NCBI GenBank assembly: GCA_018823325.1
Contig: JAHJIJ010000032.1
Span: 87,281-151,280 of the forward strand
Length of the DNA: 64,000 nt
Reading direction: 5' to 3'
Source of the DNA: Alphaproteobacteria bacterium
GTDB taxonomy: Bacteria > Pseudomonadota > Alphaproteobacteria > Sphingomonadales > Sphingomonadaceae
The first letter of the stretch is position 1, and every line of letters starts with the position of its first letter. The notes below the pieces were generated by a model. That model did no database searches and was not told where the DNA came from. It was given only the letters and a program-made list of their open reading frames with translations. The translations under genes were made by a program, and so were the position numbers. This document shows, piece by piece, positions 1 through 9,646 of this stretch.

Positions 1-959
1 CACCGTCCTTCCCCGGCAATGCGCGGATCGTGGCGAGCTGGTTTCCCTCCAGCGAACGCGGCCGGGCGACGGCGATCTTCACCTCCGCGCAATATTGCGC
101 CACCATCGTCTTCGCGCCGATCATGGCCTGGATCATCGGCGTGATCGGCTGGCCCGAGGTATTCCTCTTCATGGGCGTGGTCGGGCTGATCGCGGCGTTC
201 TCATGGGCGCGCACCGTGCATGAGCCGCATCGGCACCCGCGCATCCAGCCGCCCGAGCTTGCCCTGATCGTCGATGGCGGCGCGCTTATCGAGCAGGCCG
301 AGCCCGCAGGCCGGCCGGACGGCGCGACCGCACAACAGATCCGCGCCCTCATTCTCGCGCCTTCGCTCTGGGGCCTGTATCTCCACCAATTCTGCGTGAA
401 CGCGCTCACCTATTTTTTCATCACCTGGTTCCCGGTCTATCTGGTGCAGGAACGTGACCTCTCGATCATCGAGACCGGCCTGATGACGGTCATTCCTTCC
501 GTCTGCGGCTTCCTCGGCGGGCTGCTGGGCGGTGTCTGGTCGGACTGGTTGCTCAAGCGCGGGCACAGCCTGACCATGGCGCGCAAGCTGCCGATCGTGA
601 CCGGCATGCTCATGTCCCTCGCGATCCTGGGCTGCAATTATTCGGACACGCAGACCATGGTCATGATCTTCATGAGCCTCGCCTTCTTCGGCAAGGGCTT
701 CGGTGCGCTGGGCTGGGCCGTGATGTCCGACATCGCCCCGCCCGGCGCGGCGGGACTGAGCGGGGGCATCTTCAACATGTTCGGCAACATGTCGTCCATC
801 GTGACGCCCATCGCCATCGGCTTCATCCTGCAGCAGACCCAGTCCTTCGAGCTGGTGCTGATCTTCCTCGCCGGCTGCGGCTTCACCGCCGCCTTCAGCC
901 TGCTCTTCCTCTTCGGCAAGATCGAGCGGATGAAAGCGCCGGTGCCGGCAGGCGCCTGA
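1..959 (+). CDS. MFS transporter, hexuronate/galactonate type (5' truncated)
   Basis: The reading frame is already open at the left edge (from base 3) and runs 318 codons to a TGA at 957-959, so the N-terminal part lies outside the window. The first visible residues include PGNARIVASWFPSSERGRA, the loop typical of the anion:cation symporter (ACS/ExuT) branch of the major facilitator superfamily. Several hydrophobic helices follow, such as the GFLGGLLGGVWSDWLLKRG region. By family it should bring a sugar acid such as a hexuronate or galactonate through the inner membrane with protons. Its position beside a dehydratase/lactonase cluster fits that role. The substrate is inferred, not shown. Confidence 0.85.
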   Translation, partial: PSFPGNARIVASWFPSSERGRATAIFTSAQYCATIVFAPIMAWIIGVIGWPEVFLFMGVVGLIAAFSWARTVHEPHRHPRIQPPELALIVDGGALIEQAEPAGRPDGATAQQIRALILAPSLWGLYLHQFCVNALTYFFITWFPVYLVQERDLSIIETGLMTVIPSVCGFLGGLLGGVWSDWLLKRGHSLTMARKLPIVTGMLMSLAILGCNYSDTQTMVMIFMSLAFFGKGFGALGWAVMSDIAPPGAAGLSGGIFNMFGNMSSIVTPIAIGFILQQTQSFELVLIFLAGCGFTAAFSLLFLFGKIERMKAPVPAGA

Positions 960-981
960 GCAGCGCCCGCAATAGTCAGAG

Positions 982-2313
982 TTATTCCTTGACCACTTCG
1001 GGCTCGGGGAGCGCGTTGGTCGGTTTGGCGCCCCACAGTGCGTAGAAGAGAACGTAAAGCTCACACGCCGCCGTCAGCAGGAAGGACGCCTGCAGACCGT
1101 AGAGATCCGCCAGCCAGCCCTGCACGATGACCAGCGCGCCACCGGCAATCGCCATGATGAGCAGGCCGGAGCCTTCCTCGGTGAGCGGCCCCAGGCCGCG
1201 GATGCCGAGCGTGAAGATGGTGGGGAACATGATCGAGTGGAAGAAGCCCACAAGAATCAGCGCCCACATCGCGACCGGGCCGGTGGTGAAAACCGTGACG
1301 AGCATTACGAGGAACGCGCCGATGGAGAAGGCTGCCAGCACCGTCTCAGCCGCAACCTTCTGCATGATCGCCGAGCCGACAAAGCGGCCGACCATCATCC
1401 CGCCCCACAGGAACGTGAGGTAGCGGCCAGCCTGCTCGTGCGTGAGATTGGCGATCTCCGGCTGGCTGACGAAGTTGACGAAGAGGTTGGCGACGCCGAT
1501 CTCGGCAATCAGATAGATGAAGATCGCCGGCACGCCGAACACGAGGTTGCGGTGCTTCCACAGCGAATGGTTGCGGCGCTCCTCCTTGCTGACCCGATTG
1601 GTCGCGGACCCCATGGCCGGGAGCGGGAAGCGGGCAATGATGATCGCGAGAACGATGAGCGCCACTGCCACCAGCCCGTACGGCAAAATCACGGATTGCG
1701 CATCCGCCAGCCGCTCGGCTTCGGTGAGGATCACCCCGGCTTCCGACGTGCCGCCCTTGGACCGGCCAAGGATGAGATAAGCCCCGAACAGCGGCGCGAG
1801 CATGGTGCCCGCCGAGTTCATGGCCTGGACGAGATTGAGGCGTGAGGACGCCGTCTCCGGCGAACCGACCACCGCGACATAAGGATTGGCCGCAACCTGC
1901 AACAGGGTGATGCCGCTGGCGATGACGAAGAGCATGAAGAGCGTGACGCCATAGGACGGCAGGCTTGCCGCGAGCATCATGCCCAGCGATCCGGCGGCCA
2001 TCACCAGCAGGCCGACAACCAGCGACCTTTGATAGCCGATCCGCTTGATCAGCCATGCGGACGGTATCGAGGCAACGAAATAGGCTATGAACCAGACCGA
2101 TTCGATCAGCGTCGTCTCAGTGTAATTGAGGTCGAAAACGCTACGCAGATGGGGCAGCAACGTGTTGTTGATGACGGTGATGAAGCCCCACATGAAGAAC
2201 AGGCTGGCAAGCAGCGTCAGGGCCGGGGTGTAATTGATGCCCCCGCCGCCCCCGCTCGCCGTGCTCGTAACGCCCGCCTGTCCAGCCATCTTCTCAATCC
2301 CCCCGTCGACCAT
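982..2313 (-). CDS. FucP-type sugar:H+ symporter (MFS)
   Basis: Inner-membrane sugar permease of the FucP/GluP branch of the MFS. Family marks are visible: FFMWGFITVINNTLLPHLRS in the first helix, LQVAANPYVAVVG in the middle, and SSRLNLVQAMNSAGTMLAP after it. I place the start at the ATG at 2313, which has GGGAG seven bases upstream and gives 443 residues, close to the E. coli FucP length (438). In-frame ATGs at 2358 and 2289 are alternatives. It is divergent from the aldose epimerase gene and probably imports the sugar that cluster degrades. Fucose, glucose, galactose or another neutral sugar are all possible. Confidence 0.85.
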   Translation of the reverse strand: MVDGGIEKMAGQAGVTSTASGGGGGINYTPALTLLASLFFMWGFITVINNTLLPHLRSVFDLNYTETTLIESVWFIAYFVASIPSAWLIKRIGYQRSLVVGLLVMAAGSLGMMLAASLPSYGVTLFMLFVIASGITLLQVAANPYVAVVGSPETASSRLNLVQAMNSAGTMLAPLFGAYLILGRSKGGTSEAGVILTEAERLADAQSVILPYGLVAVALIVLAIIIARFPLPAMGSATNRVSKEERRNHSLWKHRNLVFGVPAIFIYLIAEIGVANLFVNFVSQPEIANLTHEQAGRYLTFLWGGMMVGRFVGSAIMQKVAAETVLAAFSIGAFLVMLVTVFTTGPVAMWALILVGFFHSIMFPTIFTLGIRGLGPLTEEGSGLLIMAIAGGALVIVQGWLADLYGLQASFLLTAACELYVLFYALWGAKPTNALPEPEVVKE

Positions 2314-2412
2314 TTGTGCTCCCATGTTCGCCGGAATGTCGGCTTGCGTCAATGTCATTTGTCTGACTATAAACGCTGCATGGCGCGTTGGATGCTGCGA
2401 TTGGGGGAACGG

Positions 2413-3576
2413 ATGCGAAGAGCACAAATCATCATGACGGTCATTTCCGGTGCTCTGGCCACGGCGATGCCGCCCTCGGGCGCGCTGGCTGCCGAAGCCG
2501 CCCGGTCGATCACCAGCAAGCTCGCTGACGGGACCCCGATCGAGACGATCACGCTCACCAATGCGCAGGGCGTCGAGGCAAAGATCATCACTTATGGTGC
2601 CACGCTGCAGTCGCTGCTGGTTCCGGGGCGTGGCGGCGAGCGCGCGGACGTGGTGCTCGGCTATGACGATGCCGCTTTGTATGAGGCACACCCCAATTAT
2701 CTCGGCGTGACTGTCGGCCGTTTCGCCAATCGCATTGCCGGTGGCCGTTTCGCGCTCGACGGCAAGACCTATCAGCTCACGCAGAATGACGGCACCAATT
2801 CGCTCCATGGCGGCGGCAACGGCTTCGACCGCGCGGTCTGGAAAGTCGCCTCAGTCGAGAGCGGTCCCACCGCACGAGTCGTGCTCACCCATGTCAGCGC
2901 CGATGGCGATGCGGGCTATCCCGGCAATCTGGAAGTGACGACCACCTACACGCTGGACGAGACAGGCGCGCTCGGCATCATCTTCGAGGCGAAGACGGAC
3001 AAACCGACCATCGTCAACATGACCAACCACGCGCTGTTCAACATGGCGGGCGAGGATTCCCCCGGCGGCGCGCTCGATCAATTGCTCACGATCCCCGCCA
3101 AGGCCTTCACGCCCGTCGATGCCAAGCTCATCCCCACCGGCGAACTGCGCCCGGTCGAAGGCACGCCCTTCGATTTCCGCAAACCGCGCCGCATCGCGCA
3201 GGACATTCGCGACGGGCGCGACGACCAGATCCGCGCCGGCCGCGGCTACGATCACAATTTCGCGCTCGACAAGGGCGTGACGGCCAAGCCCGAACTTGCC
3301 GCCCGGCTGGAAGACCCCGTCTCAGGCCGCGTGCTCGAAGTGCTGACCACCGAGCCGGGCGTGCAGTTCTATGCGGGCAATTTCCTCGACGGTACCGTCG
3401 CCGGCAAGGGTGGCCGGCTCTACCGCATGGGCGACGGCATCGCGCTGGAGCCGCAGAAATTCCCCGACGCCCCCAATCATCCGTCCTTCGTTTCCGCCCG
3501 CGTCGATCCCGGCAAGCCCTATCGGCATGCCATGATCTACCGCGTTTCAATCCAGCAGGGCACCGACCACAAATGA
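2413..3576 (+). CDS. galM: Aldose 1-epimerase (mutarotase), exported
   Basis: Interconverts alpha and beta anomers of an aldose. The 387-residue protein starts at an ATG preceded by GGGGGA and begins with a signal peptide (basic MRRAQ, then a hydrophobic stretch ending near ALAAEA), so it should act in the periplasm. The galactose mutarotase fold is marked by [27 protein letters not shown], the active-site His in NMTNHALFN, and the general-base Glu in [17 protein letters not shown]. Its stop overlaps the start of the next gene by four bases, so both are translated from one message. Sugar specificity cannot be read from the sequence. Confidence 0.9.
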   Translation: MRRAQIIMTVISGALATAMPPSGALAAEAARSITSKLADGTPIETITLTNAQGVEAKIITYGATLQSLLVPGRGGERADVVLGYDDAALYEAHPNYLGVTVGRFANRIAGGRFALDGKTYQLTQNDGTNSLHGGGNGFDRAVWKVASVESGPTARVVLTHVSADGDAGYPGNLEVTTTYTLDETGALGIIFEAKTDKPTIVNMTNHALFNMAGEDSPGGALDQLLTIPAKAFTPVDAKLIPTGELRPVEGTPFDFRKPRRIAQDIRDGRDDQIRAGRGYDHNFALDKGVTAKPELAARLEDPVSGRVLEVLTTEPGVQFYAGNFLDGTVAGKGGRLYRMGDGIALEPQKFPDAPNHPSFVSARVDPGKPYRHAMIYRVSIQQGTDHK

Positions 3577-5369
3577 CAGAAAAGAAGGGTGCGCACCTGC
3601 GCTCGCGCGCATGGTTCGACAATAAAGACAATACCGACATGACGGCGCTCTATCTGGAGCGCTACCTCAACTTCGGCCTCAGCCTTGAGGAACTGCAATC
3701 GGGCAAGCCGATCATCGGCATCGCGCAGACCGGCAGTGATCTCTCGCCCTGCAACCGCCACCATCTGGTGCTTGCCGAGCGGGTACGCGAGGGCATTCGC
3801 GAGGCGGGCGGCATTGCGCTCGAATTTCCGGTCCACCCCATTCAGGAGACCGGAAAGCGCCCGACTGCGGGCCTTGATCGCAACCTCGCCTATCTCGGCC
3901 TCGTCGAAGCGCTCTATGGCTACCCGTTCGATGGCGTGGTGCTGACCACCGGCTGCGACAAGACCACGCCCGCCGCACTGATGGCCGCCGCGACGGTGAA
4001 CATCCCCGCCATCGCGCTCTCCGTTGGCCCCATGCTCAATGGCTGGCACGAGGGTGAGCGGACCGGATCAGGCACGATCGTCTGGAAAGCGCGCCAGATG
4101 CTGGCTGCAGGCGAAATCGACGATGCCGGCTTCATCAAGCTGGTGGCGTCCTCGGCGCCATCGACCGGCTATTGCAACACCATGGGCACGGCGACGACCA
4201 TGAACAGCCTGGCTGAAGCGCTGGGCATGATGCTGCCGGGGTCCGCCGCGATTCCCGCGCCCTATCGGGACCGGCAGGAAGTCGCCTGGCGCACCGGCAA
4301 GCGCATTGTGGATATGGTGGCAGAGGATCTGAAGCCCTCCGACATCATGACGCTCGATGCGTTCCACAACGCTATCGTCGTCAATTCGGCGATCGGCGGA
4401 TCGACCAACGCCCCCATTCACCTCGCGGCGATTGCCCGCCATGTCGGCGTGGACTTGCCGCTCAAGGACTGGGAACGGCTCGGCCACAAGGTTCCGCTGC
4501 TGGTCAATCTCCAGCCGGCCGGCGAGTATCTGGGTGAGGATTATTATCGCGCCGGCGGCGTGCCTGCTGTGGTGGCGCAGCTCATGCGGCAGGGGCTGAT
4601 CCGCGAAAGCGCGATGACCGTGAATGGCGCCACGATGGGCGACAATTGCCGCGACGCGCGCATCATGGACGAACGCGTCATCCACCCGTTCGAGCAGCCG
4701 CTGGTGGAAGACGCCGGCTTCCTGGTGATGAGCGGCAATCTCTTCGATGCCGCGATCATGAAGACCAGCGTCATCAGCAAGGAATTTCGCGACCGCTATC
4801 TTTCCAACCCGGATGCGCCCGGCGTGTTCGAGGGGCCGGCCATCGTATTCAACGGGCCGGAGGATTATCACGCGCGCATCGATGATCCGGCGACCGGCAT
4901 CACCGATCAGACATTGCTGTTCATGCGCGGCGCGGGGCCCATCGGTTATCCCGGCGCGGCGGAAGTGGTGAACATGCGCCCGCCCGCTTATCTGATAACG
5001 GAAGGGATCACCGCGCTCCCCTGCATCGGCGATGGACGCCAGTCCGGCACCAGCGCCAGCCCGTCCATCCTGAATGCCAGCCCCGAAGCGGCAGCAATGG
5101 GCGGCCTTGCCCTGCTGCGCGACGGAGACCGTGTGCGGATGGACCTGAATGCCTGCACCGTGGACGTGCTGATTCCCGATGAGGAGCTTGCCGCCCGCCG
5201 GGAGGCGCTGGCCGCGCAGGGTGGCTATGCCTATCCCGCCTCACAGACGCCCTGGCAGGAAATCCAGCGCTCGCTGGTCGGCCAGCTCGACAAGGGCGCG
5301 ATCCTGGAAGGCAGCGAGCAGTTCCAGCGCATCGCGCAGACGCAGGGCCTGCCGCGCGACAACCACTAG
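3573..5369 (+). CDS. xylD: IlvD/Edd family sugar-acid dehydratase, XylD-like
   Basis: Iron-sulfur dehydratase that removes water from an aldonic acid to give the 2-keto-3-deoxy acid. The 598 residues match the pentonate/hexonate branch. Presumed [2Fe-2S] ligands are C60 (SPCNRHH), C128 (TTGCDK, with the Mg-binding lysine K130) and C201 ([10 protein letters not shown]). The catalytic serine lies in [18 protein letters not shown]. Both ends ([26 protein letters not shown]) closely resemble Caulobacter D-xylonate dehydratase as I remember it. L-arabonate or hexonate substrates remain possible, so the symbol is provisional. The gene overlaps galM (ATGA) and is followed four bases later by a lactonase gene. 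Confidence 0.88.
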   Translation: MTEKKGAHLRSRAWFDNKDNTDMTALYLERYLNFGLSLEELQSGKPIIGIAQTGSDLSPCNRHHLVLAERVREGIREAGGIALEFPVHPIQETGKRPTAGLDRNLAYLGLVEALYGYPFDGVVLTTGCDKTTPAALMAAATVNIPAIALSVGPMLNGWHEGERTGSGTIVWKARQMLAAGEIDDAGFIKLVASSAPSTGYCNTMGTATTMNSLAEALGMMLPGSAAIPAPYRDRQEVAWRTGKRIVDMVAEDLKPSDIMTLDAFHNAIVVNSAIGGSTNAPIHLAAIARHVGVDLPLKDWERLGHKVPLLVNLQPAGEYLGEDYYRAGGVPAVVAQLMRQGLIRESAMTVNGATMGDNCRDARIMDERVIHPFEQPLVEDAGFLVMSGNLFDAAIMKTSVISKEFRDRYLSNPDAPGVFEGPAIVFNGPEDYHARIDDPATGITDQTLLFMRGAGPIGYPGAAEVVNMRPPAYLITEGITALPCIGDGRQSGTSASPSILNASPEAAAMGGLALLRDGDRVRMDLNACTVDVLIPDEELAARREALAAQGGYAYPASQTPWQEIQRSLVGQLDKGAILEGSEQFQRIAQTQGLPRDNH

Positions 5370-5373
5370 AGCA

Positions 5374-6231
5374 ATGGCGGACTGGCGGATCATCGAACGC
5401 GATGTGCGGGACGAGCTGGGCGAAGGGACGCTGTGGAGCGCGCGCGACAATGCGCTGTACTGGACGGACATTCTGGCCCCGGCGCTCAACCGGCTCTCCC
5501 TCGCCGATGGGCGGGTGGAGCGCTGGGCCATGCCGGAAATGCTGGGCTGGATCGTGGAGCGGGAGCAAGGCGGGTTCATCGCGGGATTCCAGAGCGGCTT
5601 TGCGCGCCTGTCACTCGATCCGCTGACGATCGAACCGATCGGCGATCCTGAACCTCATCTGCCCGACAACCGCATGAATGACGGCAAGGCTGACGCTCCC
5701 GGGACGATCTGGTGCGGCACCATGCACAAGGATGTGCAGGGTGAAAGCGGGACGCTTTATCGGCTGACCGCGGACGGCCGATGGACGCCGATGGACAGCG
5801 GCTATGTCGTCACCAACGGCCCCGCCTTCTCGAACTGCGGCCGCTGGCTCTACCACACCGACACCGGGCGCGGGATCATCTACCGCTTCGAGCGGACCGA
5901 TGACGGCAGCGTTTCAGACCGTCAGCCCTTCATCCGCTTCGGCGAGGGAGATGGCGCGCCGGACGGCATGACCGTGGACGCGCAGGACGGCCTGTGGGTC
6001 GCGCATTGGGGTGGCGGCCGGGTGAGCCGCTTCCATCCCGATGGCACGCTCGATCGCGCTATCGACCTGCCGGCAAAGCAGGTGACCAATGTCGCCTTTG
6101 CCGGCGAGAAGCTCGATCGGCTGTTCGCCACCTCCGCTGCGACCGGCTTGCCGCCTTCCGAATATGACGGCGCGCTTTTCGAGATCGAGACGGACGCGAC
6201 GGGCGTCGCGCCGGGCCGCTTCCCCGGATAA
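5374..6231 (+). CDS. SMP-30/gluconolactonase family sugar lactonase
   Basis: Six-bladed beta-propeller lactonase that opens an aldonolactone to the acid. The 285-residue frame starts at the ATG four bases after the dehydratase stop. SMP-30 features are ELGEGTLWSARDNALYWTD near the N terminus (metal-binding Glu), the substrate/metal loop DNRMNDGKADAPGTIWCGTM, and DGMTVDAQDGLWVAHWGG. It lacks a signal peptide, so it is probably cytoplasmic. Position directly behind the XylD-like dehydratase suggests sequential steps (lactone to acid to keto-deoxy acid), as in XylC/XylD. The sugar dehydrogenase that would make the lactone is not in this window. Confidence 0.88.
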   Translation: MADWRIIERDVRDELGEGTLWSARDNALYWTDILAPALNRLSLADGRVERWAMPEMLGWIVEREQGGFIAGFQSGFARLSLDPLTIEPIGDPEPHLPDNRMNDGKADAPGTIWCGTMHKDVQGESGTLYRLTADGRWTPMDSGYVVTNGPAFSNCGRWLYHTDTGRGIIYRFERTDDGSVSDRQPFIRFGEGDGAPDGMTVDAQDGLWVAHWGGGRVSRFHPDGTLDRAIDLPAKQVTNVAFAGEKLDRLFATSAATGLPPSEYDGALFEIETDATGVAPGRFPG

Positions 6232-6296
6232 AATCCGCCCTTGCCCGCTATTTGCCCGCAGCGCTAGAAGAGCCAGATCCAAACAGGAGAGGATTT

Positions 6297-7751
6297 ATGG
6301 CTTTGCTGGCACGCATATCGCGGTTCGATCTGCAATCGATTGCCAAAAGAACTTCCGTCGGCGCGCGGCATCAACGATCAGCAGTGGCCCGGTTTTGCGC
6401 CGTTCTGACGCTCAGCCTTTTCGGTTTCGGCACATTAGCCCATGGCCAGACCGCGCCCGCACAAGGCCCGCTCCGCGCTGGCGCCGCCAGGACCGACATC
6501 ACCGATGCCGCGCTCTCGAAAGCGAAACCGGGGACAGCAGTGAATGACCGCGCATATGCTCGCGCCATCGTGCTGGACAATGGCAAGACCCGCGCCGCGC
6601 TCGTGGCGCTCGATCTTGGTTTCATGAGCACGGAGAACTGGTCGAAGATCAGCCAGCGCATGGAGCGCGAACTTGGCATTCCGGCCGATCAGCTCGCGCT
6701 GATGCCCTCGCACACCCACGCACAGCTCTGGGATGCTGGCCAGTATAACGACCTCATTTTCCAGACCATCGCGCAGGCTGCGAAACAGATGGTCCCGGCG
6801 ACCATGCAACTCGGCACCGGCGAAGCCTATGTGAACGTCAACCGCAACATGACCGATCCGGTCACTGGCCGCTGGCGCGAAGGGCCCAATTATGACGGCC
6901 CCTCGGACAAGACCGTCTCCGTTAGCAGCTTCGCACGGCAGGACGGCACGCCCATTGCCGTGATGTACAATTATGCCGTGCACCCGGTGGTGACGGGGCT
7001 GCTCGATGAAGTGAGCGCGGACATTCCGGGTGCCGCCTCCCGCCACATCGAGGCCTCGCTTGGCCATGATGCCGTGGCGCTCTTCTCCTATGGCGCTTCA
7101 GGGGACCAGAACCCGATTTTCTTCAACCAGACCTATGAACTGCGCGCAATCCGTATCGCGGACTATGCCAAGCAGGGGAAAGACATTTCCAACAGTCTGC
7201 CGCCCGGCGGCGAGGGGCTGGACCGGAACAATCCGCGCGTCGCCCTGCTGCTCGACCAGACCCGCGCGATGAGTGAAACCATGGGCCTTATGCTCGGCGA
7301 GGAGGTCTTGAGGGTTCATCGCTCGCAACTGGAACGGCCCGAGGATCAAATCGCAATCGACGGTGCCGTGAAGTCAATCCGTTGCCCCGGACGCGTGCGC
7401 CTCGACGAAGGCCGTGCCGGTTCACCGGGCCGCTATGAGGATGGCGATCCGGTCGACCTCAAGCTGAGCATGCTGCGTATCGGCGACCTCATGCTGAGCG
7501 GGATCGACACCGAGATCTTCACGATGATCGCGCAGCGCCTGAAGCGGGAATCGCCCTACAAGCACACGATCGTCTCGACGATCACCAACGGTGCGGCAGG
7601 CGCAGGCCTCTACATTCCGCACGAGGCCGCCTTTGGCTATCACACCTTCGAGGTACTGAACTCACGCATGAAGCCGGGCTGCGCGGAAGCGAGCATCGTC
7701 AACGGCTTCCTCGATCTCATCAAGGAAGTGGACGATACGGCCAGCAATTAA
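6297..7751 (+). CDS. Secreted neutral ceramidase-like hydrolase
   Basis: Belongs to the neutral/alkaline non-lysosomal ceramidase N-terminal domain family. The 484-residue protein starts at an ATG with AGGAGAGG just upstream. It has a long basic N region and a hydrophobic core ending near LAHGQT, consistent with export. Family marks are LRAGAARTDITDA, the zinc-site motif MPSHTHAQLWD, YNYAVHPVVTG, and FSYGASGDQNP, where the family has its nucleophile-region serine and GD. It is shorter than classical neutral ceramidases (about 650-700 residues) and lacks room for their C-terminal immunoglobulin-like domain. Substrate could be a sphingolipid, expected in sphingomonads, or another amide. Confidence 0.78.
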   Translation: MALLARISRFDLQSIAKRTSVGARHQRSAVARFCAVLTLSLFGFGTLAHGQTAPAQGPLRAGAARTDITDAALSKAKPGTAVNDRAYARAIVLDNGKTRAALVALDLGFMSTENWSKISQRMERELGIPADQLALMPSHTHAQLWDAGQYNDLIFQTIAQAAKQMVPATMQLGTGEAYVNVNRNMTDPVTGRWREGPNYDGPSDKTVSVSSFARQDGTPIAVMYNYAVHPVVTGLLDEVSADIPGAASRHIEASLGHDAVALFSYGASGDQNPIFFNQTYELRAIRIADYAKQGKDISNSLPPGGEGLDRNNPRVALLLDQTRAMSETMGLMLGEEVLRVHRSQLERPEDQIAIDGAVKSIRCPGRVRLDEGRAGSPGRYEDGDPVDLKLSMLRIGDLMLSGIDTEIFTMIAQRLKRESPYKHTIVSTITNGAAGAGLYIPHEAAFGYHTFEVLNSRMKPGCAEASIVNGFLDLIKEVDDTASN

Positions 7752-7766
7752 AGCGGATCGGGCCGT

Positions 7767-8003
7767 TCAGCTGCCGCCATTGACCAGCAGCAGGACGGCC
7801 ACGACCAGGATCGCGAGCGCCTGGAACATTACGCGGCCCATCATGGCCTTGTTCTGGCGCAGGCTCGACTGGCTGGGGCCGGTGCCGTCGCCTTTCAGTT
7901 CCGCCTCGGTCGTCTGCAAAAACGTCACGATGCCGCGCACGAGCATGAACAATGCACCGAGCATGGCGAGGACGAGCAGGATAATCATGAGGGCATTGCC
8001 CAT
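7767..8003 (-). CDS. HIG1-domain twin-transmembrane protein
   Basis: A 78-residue inner-membrane protein with two hydrophobic helices (about residues 5-28 and 58-75) joined by a short polar loop containing RQNKAMMGRVMFQ. This is the layout of HIG1/HIG_1_N proteins, which in mitochondria and alphaproteobacteria associate with cytochrome oxidase or supercomplexes. Start is supported by AAGGAGA seven bases upstream. It is convergent with the ceramidase-like gene (15-base gap) and lies downstream of gluQ on the same strand with a 24-base gap, so the two may share a transcript. Function here is inferred only from the family. Confidence 0.7.
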   Translation of the reverse strand: MGNALMIILLVLAMLGALFMLVRGIVTFLQTTEAELKGDGTGPSQSSLRQNKAMMGRVMFQALAILVVAVLLLVNGGS

Positions 8004-8027
8004 GGGCAGTCTCCTTGTGGCCCCGAT

Positions 8028-8918
8028 CTAGGTATGTTCGAGGTGGATTCCAACCGGAAAGCGGCTAGCGCGCAAATCTTGCACCAAAGACAGCCCCTCG
8101 ATGCCGGACTCGCGCAGTTCGGCAAGGCTGAGCCCGGCGGCGCGTTTGGCAAGCCGCTTTCCCGCTGCATCGACGATTAAGCGATGGTGCCGGTAGTGGG
8201 GGCTGGGTAGCTCCAGCAGCGCCTGCAGGGTGCGATGGGCATGAGTGGAGGCGAACACATCCCGCCCGCGAATGACATGCGTGATGCCCTGCGCGGCATC
8301 GTCCACCACCACGGCGAGATGATAGCTGGCCGGGCGATCGCGGCCCTTGATGATGAGATCGCCCAGCGCATTCGGATCAACCGGCATGTCGCCGTAAAAT
8401 TCATCATGCCAGCTGAGCGGTCCGGTGCGATCGAGCGCGGCCCCCATGTCCAGCCGCCAGCTGTGCGGATCGCCTGCCGCGATCCGCTGCGCCCGCTCAT
8501 CCTGCGAGAGATTGCAGCAAGTGCCGGGATAAAGCGGACCGTCCGCACCATGAGGCGCATGCAGGCTCGCAGCCAGCTCGCGGGCAATGTCACCGCGCGT
8601 GCAGAAACAGGGATAAACCATGTCCAGCGCCTTGAGCCGGTCCAGCGCTGCCTCATAAGCCGCGAAGCGCTGCGACTGGATCATCAGCCCACCCCAGCCG
8701 ATGCCGAGCCAGCGCAGATCCTCATAAATGCCATCGGTGAATTCGGGGCGACAGCGGGTCACGTCCGTATCCTCGATGCGCAGCAGGAAGGCACCGCCAT
8801 TTTCCCGCGCGAAGTCATAAGCCTGGAGCGCGGACCAGCCATGGCCTATATGGAGCCGCCCGGTCGGGCTTGGCGCGAAGCGGGTCACCACATGTCGTGG
8901 AGAGTCGTTTTCAGTCAT
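8028..8918 (-). CDS. gluQ: Glutamyl-Q tRNA(Asp) synthetase
   Basis: Attaches glutamate to the queuosine base at position 34 of tRNA-Asp. The 296 residues form a class I glutamyl-tRNA synthetase catalytic core without the anticodon-binding domain, as expected for GluQRS. HIGH-type motif: RFAPSPTGRLHIGHGWSAL; KMSKS counterpart: AGKRLAKR. A zinc site is suggested by CFCTRGD and YPGTCC, and RIEDTDVTRCRPEFTDGI is the family signature. Start is ATG at 8918 with a weak ribosome site. A queuosine-precursor transporter gene lies elsewhere in the window (48453-49202), consistent with an active queuosine pathway. Confidence 0.93.
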   Translation of the reverse strand: MTENDSPRHVVTRFAPSPTGRLHIGHGWSALQAYDFARENGGAFLLRIEDTDVTRCRPEFTDGIYEDLRWLGIGWGGLMIQSQRFAAYEAALDRLKALDMVYPCFCTRGDIARELAASLHAPHGADGPLYPGTCCNLSQDERAQRIAAGDPHSWRLDMGAALDRTGPLSWHDEFYGDMPVDPNALGDLIIKGRDRPASYHLAVVVDDAAQGITHVIRGRDVFASTHAHRTLQALLELPSPHYRHHRLIVDAAGKRLAKRAAGLSLAELRESGIEGLSLVQDLRASRFPVGIHLEHT

Positions 8919-9017
8919 ACAAGGCCTTGACGAGGACTCATCGTCTCTGCTGTCATGAGGGCGTCACGCTTCTCTTGAAAAGAGTGCGGGCGAAAACCGA
9001 AAGGGGCAAGAGCGCGC

Positions 9018-9584
9018 ATGTATCATCCCGATCGAATACGCCATCCAGAAAATTGTCCGGCGCTGGTCCTCAACGCCGACTACACGCCCCTTTCCTATTA
9101 TCCGCTGAGCCTCTGGCCTTGGCAAACCGCCATCAAGGCGGTTTTTTTGGATCGGGTGGATATCGTCGCCAGCTATGAGCGGGAAGTCCACTCGCCCAGC
9201 TTCCAGATGCAGATTCCCTCGGTGATCGCGCTCAAGCAGTATGTGCGCCCCAGCGAGCATCCGGCCTTCACGCGGTTCAACCTGTTCCTGCGTGACAAAT
9301 TCTCCTGCCAATATTGCGGATCGACCAAGGACCTGACCTTCGACCATGTCGTCCCGCGCCGCGCGGGCGGACGCACGACCTGGGAGAATGTCGCCACCGC
9401 CTGCTCGCCCTGCAACCTGAAGAAGGGCGGGCGCACCCCGCGCGAGGCGCATATGCCGCTGCGCGAAATGCCGATCCGCCCGACGACCTGGCAGCTGCAG
9501 GACCATGGCCGCGCTTTCCCGCCCAACCATCTGCACGAGAGCTGGCACGACTGGTTGTATTGGGACGTCGAGCTGCTCGCCTGA
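9018..9584 (+). CDS. HNH endonuclease family protein
   Basis: A 188-residue protein with an HNH nuclease fold in its centre: CQYCGSTKDLTFDHVVPRR, then ENVATACSPCNLKKGGRTP. The two CxxC pairs bind structural zinc, and the DHVVPRR/ENVATAC segment forms the beta-beta-alpha metal finger. The N terminus (LVLNADYTPLSYYPLSLWPW) is typical of the widespread single-copy chromosomal HNH proteins of alphaproteobacteria, not of restriction or homing nucleases. There is no adjacent methylase or mobile element. The cellular role is not established. Start ATG at 9018 with AGGGGC upstream. Confidence 0.85.
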   Translation: MYHPDRIRHPENCPALVLNADYTPLSYYPLSLWPWQTAIKAVFLDRVDIVASYEREVHSPSFQMQIPSVIALKQYVRPSEHPAFTRFNLFLRDKFSCQYCGSTKDLTFDHVVPRRAGGRTTWENVATACSPCNLKKGGRTPREAHMPLREMPIRPTTWQLQDHGRAFPPNHLHESWHDWLYWDVELLA

Positions 9585-9646
9585 GCGGCGGAACCGTCCT
9601 CCGCCCTGCCCCTTGCACGCCGCTCGGGAGCCGCTAATAAGCCGCG

